DNA of 61,779 nt from Spartobacteria bacterium (GTDB taxonomy: Bacteria; Verrucomicrobiota; Verrucomicrobiia; Chthoniobacterales; UBA10450). A program made the translations under genes and the position numbers. Where the stretch lies: NCBI GenBank assembly GCA_003167365.1, contig PMTM01000016.1, forward strand, positions 1 to 61,779, written 5' to 3'. Positions 42,188 to 50,648 of the stretch are shown piece by piece (position 1 is the stretch's first letter; each line of letters opens with the position of its first letter). The notes beneath the pieces are model-generated. The model was not told the DNA's origin. It ran no database searches and worked only from the letters and a program-made list of their open reading frames with translations.

Positions 42188-45100
42188 CTAGGGCGCTTTC
42201 CTTTTCGTGGACGTCTCGCTTGGGATCGCCGTAGGTTCAACCTCGGGTTCCGTTGGGAGCGTGATCGGAGTCGCGGACGGAATTGGCGTCGGGATCGGCG
42301 TCAAAGTCGTGCCGCTTTTGGTCGAGAGTACGCCGCCGGAAAGCGTCACGTCTTCCACGCGATACAATTCTCCCTTGCGTCGAACATCGACATCTTTTGC
42401 GTCGCTGATTTCCGCGCGGCGATAAAAACGTTCCATCTCATCGAGATGAAATGGCCGCGCCCCGCGACGCCCAAACACAACCGTTTGTCCACCCGTTTCA
42501 TCGACTACGCGATCGCGCTCGAGCCCGCGCGAAACGCAAATCGCTTCGCCTTTGGTGTGGTGAGTTGCGATCAACTTCGGATTCGGAAGGGGACTGAATC
42601 CCTGGGCACCTGGAACGGTGTCGGGCGAAATCAATTGCACGACGCGCAACCCATTTTTTCCATCGGCCACGAGTGCAAACTGCGAAGCGCTCACGCTCCC
42701 GATTTGCACCGCGCGGGTGTCGTTCAGCGCGCCGCCGGCGTTGAACATTTGATCGAGCCGAGGCGACTCAGGATCCTCAACATCGACAATGGCCAAACCT
42801 TCCGGACCGTTGGCGACGTAAGCATAAGTGCGCGCAACGTACAATCGTCCCGCGTTTCGCAGACGAACAGTTGCGCGCGGAAGAGGAATAGGCCGAGTCG
42901 GCTCAGTAAGATCGACAACCTTTAATCCGTCATCATCCGTGATGAATCCGTAGCGAAACTGAATGGCGATGCATCGTGGATTCTTCAGGAAATTTCCGGT
43001 GAGTTGTCCGGCGATGCGCGGATGCATCGGATCGGTTACATCGACAACGAAAAGTCCGCGCGGCGTCGTCATATAAAGCCGATGGCCGGCCGTCGCGACA
43101 AAGGTTGCACCGCTCAAGGCGCCGTCCGGATTAAAGACGACGTCCTTGTTCAGGAAATTGTCGGTGGGATTCCCGTTAACCAGCGTCGCGACATTGACGA
43201 CGACCAGGCCTTCTACCCGGTCGGAGACGAAAACGAATGCGTAGAAGGGATCGATCGGTTGCTCTTCGTTTTCCGGAATGTGCAGACGTGCCGGATCGAG
43301 CGCGAGCGTGCTTGGCAACGCTACCGAAGTTGCATAAGGCGTATGCACATACGTGCGCTGGCCAAGCGGCGAAACCGGCGAAGTGACAATGCGTTCTGAA
43401 AATCCTTTTTGATCGATGTTCGCCACATCGAAGACTTCGAACCCGCCGGGGCCGTTCGCGGTGTAAAGATATTCACCGCGCAGCACGATGTCCTGAATGT
43501 CTTTGCCGGAATGTTCGTACGCTTCCTGTAACTCACCGCCAAGATCGACATGTTTCTTGTAATTCGCCGGATACGCGATGCTGTGCAGGTGGCTTCCGAT
43601 GACTGCTTGCGGTTCATCTGCTTCCGTCCACACGACCGCGTGCAATCCCTCACGTCCTTCGCCGACATACGCGTAACGCCCGAAGAAATTCACCGTTCCG
43701 GTGCCGAAGCCGAGCAACTGTGTCATCCATGCGTTGTTGTCATTCTCCTTCGATAAATGGCAGTCCGTGCAAGTCTTGGTTGTTCCAACGCTGCTGGTGG
43801 TGTGCGGGAAATGCGGATTAAACGCCTGGCCGCTGTAACCTTCCGCGGAAAATGTTTGTTGCTGGGAGTAAACCCATTCGCGATTCGCATTCTGTGAACT
43901 GACCACGACCGCGCTGGACGATCGGATCACCGCCATCCGGTTCTTCTTCACCGTGCCGTCAATGCCGAGCATGAACACGTCGTCGCGCACGACTTGCGGA
44001 TTGTAAGTGGTGTAGTTCCGGTCGGTCACGCCTTCGAATTTGTTTTGCGGAACGCGCTGGTTCGCTTTCATCGGCAAATGGCAGCCGAAACAACTCGTCG
44101 CCCACGAGGTGTGGCAGATTTGGCAATCCATCGCCGAATTGTCATGCGCGAGTTTGACGCGCCGCTCTTCCGGCGTGGCCGGTATGACGCCGCCCCATTT
44201 GTCTTCGTCCCGTCGCAAAGTTTTGGCGTAAGCGGACTTCGGATTATAGTGCGCGGAAAGCGGATCGATCGTGTCCATCGTTTGCGGAATTTCCCAGCGA
44301 ACATCCGGCGACATGGTCGATTGCTGCCAGAGCATGTTGCCTTCCCAACTAAAGCGCGGTCCGAACGGCGTGTTGCTTGTGTGCAGCAAATCGATTTGTC
44401 CTGCGTTGCCGGAAGTAACCAGCGTGGGCCGTTGAGCGATCGTGCCGTGACAATCGATGCAATTGATCGTGGTCGCGTTGCGCGGCTCGCCGTAAAGCAT
44501 GCCGTTGCCGTGAACATCAACATCGAAATGGCAATCGGCGCACTGCATGCCCTTCGCCAGATGCACATCTTTCAAATGCACCGCTTTCGCGAATTTGTTC
44601 CGGTCGTCATTGTCGATCTTGTTGTCTTCGAGATCGAGCAAGTTGCCTTTGCGGTCGTGTTTGAAGATCGCGCGAAAGACCCAGCCGTGTCCGTGATAAT
44701 CGGCGAACTGCGTGTGCTTAAGTTGCGGGTTTAATTCCGCTACCCGATCGAGAAAATCTTTGTCGCCCCATAAACCGCGCGCCGCCGCCGCTTCCGGATT
44801 TTCCATTGTCGATCTTACAAGCTCGGCATCGGTCGGATCATGTTGCTCCTTCGGATACATGAACTCGCCGTCGGTCTCCTGGTCCCACCAGGTATAACCG
44901 AGATAGGGATTCACGAAGAGGTTTCCTTGATGCATGTGGCAATTCATGCATTGGCTTGAAGGAATCGAGCGCGTGAACTGATGCGTGATCGGATGTCCGC
45001 GCTCGGCTTTCGGAATCGTTTCGTCGGCGGTGAAACTCAGGCCTTGATGTCCGTACTTGCTCCACCAACCGGAGTTGGTCGGCGAGCGGTCGTTGGCATA

Positions 45101-46090
45101 CACAACGTGGCAGGCCGAGCATCCGCTCGATCTGTAATCGCCAGGGTGATCGTTTGATCCGAGGAAGCCAAGCAACGGATCGTGCAAGCGCGTCTTTTGC
45201 AGACCGAGAAAGACCGGATCAGTGCGATTGAGCGTGCCGAGGCCGCGCTCGGACAAACGTCGCTCCGGTTTGCCACCCGGTTCGTCGGCGGTTGGAAGAC
45301 CGAGCGAAAGTTGGTTGCGTCCGCCCTTCTCGAAAATGCGCAGAATATTTCCAGGGTTGCTCAAATTGAAACGAGGCAGCGGCTCAAGAAACGGAAGGAT
45401 GCCGTGCGTCCGTGTATCTTCACTACTCACCGGTGTGTAGTTATCCAAGCGTAGCGGAACGCCGTCCGCGCCGTAAGCTTGGCCGAAGCGGTAGTTCTTC
45501 AGATAGAAACCGCCGTTATTGTATAAAGCCGCGCCCCAGAGCATCGCGCCGTGATTCATCATGCTGTGATCGACGTTGCGAATGATGTCGCCATGACAAA
45601 GGCCGCACGATTGCTGGGCGACGCGCAGGTCGCCGGGATTCATGAAGCGAATGAATTCGGGCGACTCGTGATTGAGCCACGCGTTTGAGTTCGGCGGATT
45701 GGCGGATGTTTTCCAAAACTCTTTGTTCTTCGGCAAGATGTGCGCCTGCTCCTTGGTCAGGCCGCGCGCCGGGTTGCCGCCGTGGCAATCGGTGCACCCG
45801 AGCACGACGTTTTCCGATTTATGCATCGGCTCAACGCCCTTGTGACACTGCAAGCAGCCGATGCTCTTGGCGTTTGCTTCGGCTTGGGTTTGATCGATCC
45901 AATTACGCGGCGGTAAGGACGCGCGTGCGATTGTCGATATTGCAGCGGGGACGGAGGTCGGCGGGCCGTAGCCGGAAGTGGCGAGTTCTTGGGCAATTGC
46001 TGAACTCGAGATGCTGATAAGAAGCAGCAGAAAACGCCGAACGCCGAACGCCGAACGCCGAATGCCGAAGTCATACAACCACAAGTTCAT
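42188..46090 (-). CDS. Decaheme c-type cytochrome with LVIVD beta-propeller
   Basis: A 1300-residue exported cytochrome. Ten CxxCH haem motifs are visible: CLQCH, CTDCH, CGLCH, CSACH, CMNCH, CADCH, CIDCH, CQICH, CFGCH and CTDCH (roughly residues 70-780). From about 870 come six LVIVD-type repeats, for example GLFVVDVTDPMHPRIAGQL and GLAIVDVEDPESPRL, then a Pro/Thr-rich tail. The signal peptide is RRFLLLLISISSSAIAQ. Its basic start is encoded by the inverted repeat of the element at 46.03-46.54 kb. The start ATG overlaps the four-helix gene stop (ATGA). With the neighbouring barrel it may form an outer-membrane electron conduit; this is inference. Confidence 0.9.
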   Translation of the reverse strand: MNLWLYDFGIRRSAFGVRRFLLLLISISSSAIAQELATSGYGPPTSVPAAISTIARASLPPRNWIDQTQAEANAKSIGCLQCHKGVEPMHKSENVVLGCTDCHGGNPARGLTKEQAHILPKNKEFWKTSANPPNSNAWLNHESPEFIRFMNPGDLRVAQQSCGLCHGDIIRNVDHSMMNHGAMLWGAALYNNGGFYLKNYRFGQAYGADGVPLRLDNYTPVSSEDTRTHGILPFLEPLPRFNLSNPGNILRIFEKGGRNQLSLGLPTADEPGGKPERRLSERGLGTLNRTDPVFLGLQKTRLHDPLLGFLGSNDHPGDYRSSGCSACHVVYANDRSPTNSGWWSKYGHQGLSFTADETIPKAERGHPITHQFTRSIPSSQCMNCHMHQGNLFVNPYLGYTWWDQETDGEFMYPKEQHDPTDAELVRSTMENPEAAAARGLWGDKDFLDRVAELNPQLKHTQFADYHGHGWVFRAIFKHDRKGNLLDLEDNKIDNDDRNKFAKAVHLKDVHLAKGMQCADCHFDVDVHGNGMLYGEPRNATTINCIDCHGTIAQRPTLVTSGNAGQIDLLHTSNTPFGPRFSWEGNMLWQQSTMSPDVRWEIPQTMDTIDPLSAHYNPKSAYAKTLRRDEDKWGGVIPATPEERRVKLAHDNSAMDCQICHTSWATSCFGCHLPMKANQRVPQNKFEGVTDRNYTTYNPQVVRDDVFMLGIDGTVKKNRMAVIRSSSAVVVSSQNANREWVYSQQQTFSAEGYSGQAFNPHFPHTTSSVGTTKTCTDCHLSKENDNNAWMTQLLGFGTGTVNFFGRYAYVGEGREGLHAVVWTEADEPQAVIGSHLHSIAYPANYKKHVDLGGELQEAYEHSGKDIQDIVLRGEYLYTANGPGGFEVFDVANIDQKGFSERIVTSPVSPLGQRTYVHTPYATSVALPSTLALDPARLHIPENEEQPIDPFYAFVFVSDRVEGLVVVNVATLVNGNPTDNFLNKDVVFNPDGALSGATFVATAGHRLYMTTPRGLFVVDVTDPMHPRIAGQLTGNFLKNPRCIAIQFRYGFITDDDGLKVVDLTEPTRPIPLPRATVRLRNAGRLYVARTYAYVANGPEGLAIVDVEDPESPRLDQMFNAGGALNDTRAVQIGSVSASQFALVADGKNGLRVVQLISPDTVPGAQGFSPLPNPKLIATHHTKGEAICVSRGLERDRVVDETGGQTVVFGRRGARPFHLDEMERFYRRAEISDAKDVDVRRKGELYRVEDVTLSGGVLSTKSGTTLTPIPTPIPSATPITLPTEPEVEPTAIPSETSTKRKAP
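44609..44620 (-). repeat. Dispersed 12-mer AAGATCGACAAT, first copy in the decaheme gene
   Basis: Exact 12-mer, read as NKIDND. Two further 10-mers lie at 42908 and 43541 in the same gene. Confidence 0.8.
44805..44816 (-). repeat. Dispersed 12-mer AAGATCGACAAT, second copy in the decaheme gene
   Basis: Exact 12-mer, read as VRSTME, so a different frame from the copy 196 bases away. Confidence 0.8.
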
Positions 46091-46536
46091 TTTGCATTTT
46101 TCTCCGTGGTTCGGACGCTGGCGGAGAAAATTCTGATAAGCTCTTCGATTTCACTTAAATTTGCGCGCAATGCAGCGCTTTCAGCAAGTTGCAATCGTCC
46201 GATCAAGCGTAGCCAACGCCACGTTTCGCGCAGTTCTTTCAGGCAAATACGCAACTTGTGCAGAAAATCTTTACGAGATTCCGCTGCTTCCACTTCGCCA
46301 TGATTTGCGAGAGGCGAAGTGCCGCAACGGAGCAGCTGTCCGGCAATATGATTGCCCGCCTTTGTGTTTGGTAACGAGTCGGCCAACTGAACGATGCTCG
46401 CCGTGAATTCTAGAAGCCGCTCTTCGAGATCGTACTTTGGTCGCCGACTCCCTGCATAATTGCCATCGGGTGTCTCCGCCACGTACCCACTTCTGAATTC
46501 GAGATTGGGCGTTCGGCGTTGGGCGTTCGGCATTTT
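46030..46536 (-). mobile_element. Four-helix-bundle (IVS-type) element with heptameric inverted-repeat ends
   Basis: The left end (46030-46069) is GAAAACGCCGAACGCCGAAC continuing in CGAACGC heptamers. The right end (46490-46536) is the inverse, GTTCGGCGTTGGGCGTTCGG then CATTTTC. Between them lies one gene for a four-helix-bundle protein of the 23S rRNA intervening-sequence family. In rRNA genes such elements fold by their ends and are removed by RNase III. Here it sits inside a protein operon, and both its own gene and the decaheme gene start within its repeats. A gene-less relative lies at 35792-35889. Confidence 0.7.
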
Positions 46537-46542
46537 CTTCAT
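46087..46542 (-). CDS. Four-helix-bundle protein (23S rRNA intervening-sequence/S23 family)
   Basis: A 151-residue protein. The conserved family pattern starts with KYDLEERLLEFTASIVQLAD and continues LPNTKAGNHIAGQLLRCGTS, EAAESRKDFLHKLRICLKEL and RETWRWLRLIGRLQLA, the four amphipathic helices of the IVP fold. Relatives form basic pentamers and include the Avd accessory protein of retroelements. The first 15 residues (KKMPNAQRRTPNLEF) are encoded by the inverted repeat. Start ATG follows the barrel gene's TAA directly and its TGA overlaps the decaheme ATG, so it is translated as part of that operon. Molecular role unknown. Confidence 0.85.
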   Translation of the reverse strand: MKKMPNAQRRTPNLEFRSGYVAETPDGNYAGSRRPKYDLEERLLEFTASIVQLADSLPNTKAGNHIAGQLLRCGTSPLANHGEVEAAESRKDFLHKLRICLKELRETWRWLRLIGRLQLAESAALRANLSEIEELIRIFSASVRTTEKNAK

Positions 46543-48765
46543 TTAGTAGGTCAGCGTCAGCGTCACGATTCCGCTGTAGAGAAAATCATCCACGTGTCCG
46601 GGAGACGGGCCTGGATAACCCGGCACCGGTGTCGTATTCGCACGGTAAATGTCCTTGTAGCCTTGGCCCGGCACGAAAAATCCAGCGCCCGCGCTGACAA
46701 TAATATTTTCGATGAGTAACGGCCGCCATTGAAAGCCGAGGCTGCAATCGAGTCCAAGATTATTGCTGGCGTGATTAGTAAAGAGCACTTGCTCAGTGAC
46801 CGCGGTGTCGGCCGTCCAGACGTAGTTCACATTCAGGAAGCCCTTGAGCTTTGGCGTCACATCTGCGTCGAGACCGTAACCGACAATGACCGCGCCCGGA
46901 TTGACAAAATTTGATTGGCCTTCCGTTTTACTCGTGCGGAAATCAGGCACCAAACTGTCGGGCTGCTTAAAGTTCACGGACGTGCCGGCGAGATTGAAGC
47001 CTTGATGCACGTAAAAGCTAAACGGGCCGCCGAAGAAAAACGGATGATCTAAAACCGTATCGAAGCCGGTAGCGTGCGAATTGCGTGGATTGTCATCACC
47101 GCTCGCGTAAAAGACCGATAACTTGTGCCGCATCCAATTTTTATCGATGGAAAGCTCAAGTGCGGCCATCTGCGCGCTGATCTCCACGGGTCGCCCGGCG
47201 ATCCCATTGAAGCTGTCTTCACCAAAGACCTGATAAAAAGCGTGATCGATATTCAGCCAGCCGATGTGTCCGTCGCCCGTCCAGCCAATGTAGTACGCTT
47301 GCACGTAATGATCGCGCACGTCGCCGATCGGCGCCGGCCGCGTGATGAAACCGTTCTTGTCGTAGTGCTGGCTGTCGCCGTCGAAATTGGCAAGGAAATT
47401 AAGCTGGCCGGTGTAACCTTTCCAAATCAAATCCTGACGATAAACATTCGCGACATAAACCTGCTGGTCGCGTCGTTCGTTAATCTCATTTAAATCCGAA
47501 TACGTGTCCTTCTCGAGCATGTCGAAGGCGGCAAGGTTGTATTGCCAGCGGTTGTCGTCGTAGTTGCCGAAGATGCGCGCGCCGAGATTCGTGTCGTCGA
47601 AAATGAAACCGCGGAAGTCGCTTACGAATGGTTGAATGCCGACGCGCGAGGAGATGAAATCGTAATTGTTCGACAAATCGCGGATGTGGATTTCGGCGAA
47701 CGCTTCCTGCAATGAGAAGAATTCCTTTTCGCGCGTCGTCCCGTTTTGTGGATTGGGATTCACGACGTTGTTCTCCTGCACGTCGATGTAGTTGTGATTG
47801 TAAACGCCTAACAAACGCACCGCCCATTCCACCGGCTTGAAGGCGGTCTCTCCTTTGAAAAGATCGACACCGATCGAGAAATCGTTCGATGCAAGAATCT
47901 GTTCGCTTCGTCCGAAAAATTCGGAGCTGTTCGGTTGATTCGCGCTCACACCGCTCGGAGTCGGCAAGCGGCGCGCGTCGAATTGAGAGAAATCGCTGGC
48001 CGTGACGTTGAGAAAAATGTCCTGGCCATAAATCGGCGCATCGCCTTTGAACAAGCTTTGCAGATAAGGATGCCAATACTTTAATGTGCCGGACTGATAC
48101 GCGGTTTCGGTGGAGGGATCGGCATAACGCTTCCATCGCCCGAAGCCAATGAACCAGCGATTCGGCACCGGCTCCGAGTCGGGCAACGCGCCGATTCCAT
48201 TCGCCGATTCCGGATAGGTTTCGTATTCGAGCTTGCGCCGGCGCGGAACAACTTCGCGCACGCCTTTGCGCGGAAGCTGCAACGAACGCGGTAATGCTTC
48301 TTCGCCATACTCCGGAACCTGCGGCAGGATCGGTGGGAAAAGATCGGGCGGCGCTTCCGGCTCGGTCTGGTTACGCGCGCCGGGATCTGGATTGAACTGC
48401 GAAGGCGACAACGGCCCTTCGTCGTAGGCGTCGTTTTGCGCGACAACATCGACAGTTGCGAAAGTCACATCGTGTGGAAGCTCGACGACTGGCGAAGCGA
48501 TAGCGATCGCGCGCGGAAGTTCCACAATTGGTGAAGGCAAAGCCGTGTCACGCGGAAGCTCGACAATTGGTGAGGTGAGAGTCACGTCGCGTGGAAGTTC
48601 GACGATCGGAGAAACGGGACCCAACTCGACGATCGGAAAGGAGGAACTTGAACCGACTAGCTGTATCGGCGCGCCATTGATGTCAAAAAAAAACAATAGC
48701 CCGGCTAGGGGCGCGACTTTCCGGCGCAAAATCGCGCCGGTGACACACTGAGTTGACCAGCGCAT
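46543..48765 (-). CDS. Large outer-membrane beta-barrel (porin) of the cytochrome operon
   Basis: A protein of about 740 residues. The ATG at 48765 gives a signal-like start (MRWSTQCV then APLAGLLFFF). Next come four 13-residue tandem units of the form SPIVELPRDVTLT (encoded at 48457-48612), a Pro-rich linker, then many alternating aromatic strands from about residue 200. It ends in VTLTLTY, a typical barrel C-terminus. It is first in an operon with the four-helix protein and the decaheme cytochrome, so it may house that cytochrome in the outer membrane, as in porin-cytochrome conduits. No haem motif is in this protein. The frame is open to 48870. Confidence 0.75.
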   Translation of the reverse strand: MRWSTQCVTGAILRRKVAPLAGLLFFFDINGAPIQLVGSSSSFPIVELGPVSPIVELPRDVTLTSPIVELPRDTALPSPIVELPRAIAIASPVVELPHDVTFATVDVVAQNDAYDEGPLSPSQFNPDPGARNQTEPEAPPDLFPPILPQVPEYGEEALPRSLQLPRKGVREVVPRRRKLEYETYPESANGIGALPDSEPVPNRWFIGFGRWKRYADPSTETAYQSGTLKYWHPYLQSLFKGDAPIYGQDIFLNVTASDFSQFDARRLPTPSGVSANQPNSSEFFGRSEQILASNDFSIGVDLFKGETAFKPVEWAVRLLGVYNHNYIDVQENNVVNPNPQNGTTREKEFFSLQEAFAEIHIRDLSNNYDFISSRVGIQPFVSDFRGFIFDDTNLGARIFGNYDDNRWQYNLAAFDMLEKDTYSDLNEINERRDQQVYVANVYRQDLIWKGYTGQLNFLANFDGDSQHYDKNGFITRPAPIGDVRDHYVQAYYIGWTGDGHIGWLNIDHAFYQVFGEDSFNGIAGRPVEISAQMAALELSIDKNWMRHKLSVFYASGDDNPRNSHATGFDTVLDHPFFFGGPFSFYVHQGFNLAGTSVNFKQPDSLVPDFRTSKTEGQSNFVNPGAVIVGYGLDADVTPKLKGFLNVNYVWTADTAVTEQVLFTNHASNNLGLDCSLGFQWRPLLIENIIVSAGAGFFVPGQGYKDIYRANTTPVPGYPGPSPGHVDDFLYSGIVTLTLTY
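48457..48612 (-). repeat. Four 39-bp in-frame tandem repeats in the barrel gene
   Basis: Encodes SPIVELPRDVTLT, SPIVELPRDTALP, SPIVELPRAIAIA and SPVVELPHDVTFA in a row, preceded by a partial unit (FPIVELGPV). Copy number may vary between strains. The units lie directly after the signal peptide, so would be periplasmic. Confidence 0.8.
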
Positions 48766-48832
48766 GGGAGGGCGAGGATGCCGGAAAATGCCTCCTATTG
48801 GCAAGCCTAACGGCACCGGCGTCTGCCCGGGG

Positions 48833-48844
48833 AAGATCGACAAT
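48833..48844 (+). repeat. Dispersed 12-mer AAGATCGACAAT, intergenic copy
   Basis: Exact 12-mer between the divergent barrel and HbpS-like genes. Confidence 0.8.
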
Positions 48845-48900
48845 CGCTTTTTGGCTATTTTGCGTGGCAATCCGCTTGGGATTTGATAATCCCGTTACCG

Positions 48901-50376
48901 ATGAAGCTGCGAACCTTGCTCCTCGCCTCCGCGGCAAGTCTGACCGTTTCTTCAGCATTGGGTCAACTCACGCTTGCTGACGTTCAGACAATCGTCAATC
49001 GAGCTGTGACGCGCGCCGTCGCGATCTCGCCCAACAGCGTGATCGCGGTGACGGATCGTGAAGGTTACGTGCTCGGCATCTGGAATGTGGCCGGCGGCGA
49101 ACCTACGGCGACACAAATTGCCAACGCGGTTTCTAAAGCGGGCACCGCCGTATTTTTGAGCAGCAATCAAAATGCGTTCACGTCGCGCACAGCTGGATTC
49201 ATCATCCAACAGCACTTTCCTGACGGCGTGCGCAATACTCCTCCGGGCCCGCTCGTCGGTGTCGGATTTTCCAATCTACCGTTTTCCGATGTGAACCGGT
49301 TCAAAAAAACCGACCTGATCCCGACAAGCACTTCCCCGGGAACTTTCGGGTCGCCGATTCCCGGCACATCCCTTGATGGATCGCCCGGAGGTATGCCGAT
49401 TTACAAAAACGGAATTCTCGTCGGCGGTGTGGGCGTTACCGGCGACGGCACCGATAACTCGATCCCGTTCATCTCCAGTTACGATAAAGATGAGGACGTC
49501 GCGCTTTCCGGCCAGCAAGGCTATCGGCCCTCTTCGAGCATCACGGCGGACAATGTTTTCATCAACGGTATCAGCCTCGCCTACACCGCCGTGTCGCCGA
49601 CAAGTATCACCACGATCGTCTTGCAGGGAAACGCATCGGTGCAATTTCCACTTCAAGCCGCGCCGCCGCCGTTTCCCTATCCGACCGGAACGTTTGGCGG
49701 AGTGAGTGGCCAAATTCGTCAGCCGATTATTCCCGATCCAATTCCCGGGTTGATCAACGGCCAAGCGCGCCTTACCGCCGCGGAAGTCACAAGCATTATT
49801 AATTTCGCGGCCGATCGTGTTCGCATTACGCGCTCCGGCATCCGATTGCCGATCGGGATTCAGATGGAAGCCTACATTACCGTCGTGAATTTCCCGAATA
49901 TGCCGGGCACACCGCCAACCGTGCTCGGTGCTTTCCGCACTGGCGAAGCGACTAATTTTAGTTGGGATGTGGCCGTGCAAAAAGGGCGCACCGCCGTCGG
50001 TTTCTCGAATAACGGAAACACCATGGCGATCTCGACCCGCACCGTCGGATTTCTGGCGCAGAGCAATTATCCGCCCGGCATCGATGGTCAACCTCCCGGT
50101 CCTTACAATGGGTTGCAGGAGATGCTTTCCATGCCGCCGCCCAATCCAAATTTTCCAAACGGCATCACAATTTTTCCCGGTGGCTTTCCGCTTTATCGAA
50201 ATGGCCAAATGATTGGTGCGATTGGCGTTAGCGGCGACGGTGTCGATCAAGACGACATCGTTGCGGCATCGGGCACGCAGGACTTTCTCGCGCCCGACGC
50301 AATCCGTGCCGATCAATTCTTTTTCAAAGGCACGCGGCTTCCGTACGCGAAATTCCCGCGCGATCCCGGGCTATAG
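48901..50376 (+). CDS. Exported protein with two HbpS/GlcG-type haem-binding domains
   Basis: A 491-residue exported protein. The signal peptide is MKLRTLLLASAASLTVSSAL (cut after GQ). The first HbpS/GlcG domain runs from LTLADVQTIVNRAVTRAVAI through VIAVTDREGYVLGIW to FPDGVRN and MPIYKNGILVGGVGVTGDG. The second, from LTAAEVTSIINFAADRVRIT, repeats the pattern up to FPLYRNGQMIGAIGVSGDGV. HbpS domains bind or degrade haem and respond to redox stress. It is divergent from the barrel-cytochrome operon, so a role in haem supply or redox sensing for it is plausible but unproven. The ATG at 48901 is chosen over 48883. Confidence 0.85.
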   Translation: MKLRTLLLASAASLTVSSALGQLTLADVQTIVNRAVTRAVAISPNSVIAVTDREGYVLGIWNVAGGEPTATQIANAVSKAGTAVFLSSNQNAFTSRTAGFIIQQHFPDGVRNTPPGPLVGVGFSNLPFSDVNRFKKTDLIPTSTSPGTFGSPIPGTSLDGSPGGMPIYKNGILVGGVGVTGDGTDNSIPFISSYDKDEDVALSGQQGYRPSSSITADNVFINGISLAYTAVSPTSITTIVLQGNASVQFPLQAAPPPFPYPTGTFGGVSGQIRQPIIPDPIPGLINGQARLTAAEVTSIINFAADRVRITRSGIRLPIGIQMEAYITVVNFPNMPGTPPTVLGAFRTGEATNFSWDVAVQKGRTAVGFSNNGNTMAISTRTVGFLAQSNYPPGIDGQPPGPYNGLQEMLSMPPPNPNFPNGITIFPGGFPLYRNGQMIGAIGVSGDGVDQDDIVAASGTQDFLAPDAIRADQFFFKGTRLPYAKFPRDPGL

Positions 50377-50475
50377 TGTCGCCTCGTCCGCTTATTTTTA
50401 TTTCTGCGGTCAGTCGGGAACTTCGGAGCGCCCGGCAGTTGGTCGCCAATACACTGATCTTTCTCGGTTACGAGC

Positions 50476-50568
50476 CTGGCGAACAACCTCGCAAATCAAC
50501 ACAAATATCCGGATGCGGAGAGTGAGTTTCGCGCGTTAATCGTGCAGGCTTTGGCAAAAGAACACTGA
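50476..50568 (+). pseudogene. Fragment of a TPR-repeat protein
   Basis: One frame reads LANNLANQHKYPDAESEF followed by RALIVQALAKEH and a TGA at 50566-50568. The phrase LA..L..Q.KY.EAE.EFR is a standard tetratricopeptide unit of the kinesin-light-chain-like type. No start or further repeats lie upstream, so it is a short relic. The rest of the 50377-50648 gap shows no gene. Confidence 0.55.
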
Positions 50569-50648
50569 CCGGGATTGCCCCGCGTAGCTTGCGGCGACAG
50601 TCGTTAACTTTACACTCTCGTGCGCGTGTTCGAACGACGCGCTCGAAC

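Noticed and set aside
46087-46542. Accessory protein (Avd) of a diversity-generating retroelement
   Set aside because: The fold family is shared, but no reverse transcriptase, template repeat or adenine-variable repeat is seen in the window.
49276-50316. A 346-codon minus-strand frame over the HbpS-like gene
   Set aside because: Antisense shadow of two recognisable HbpS/GlcG domains.
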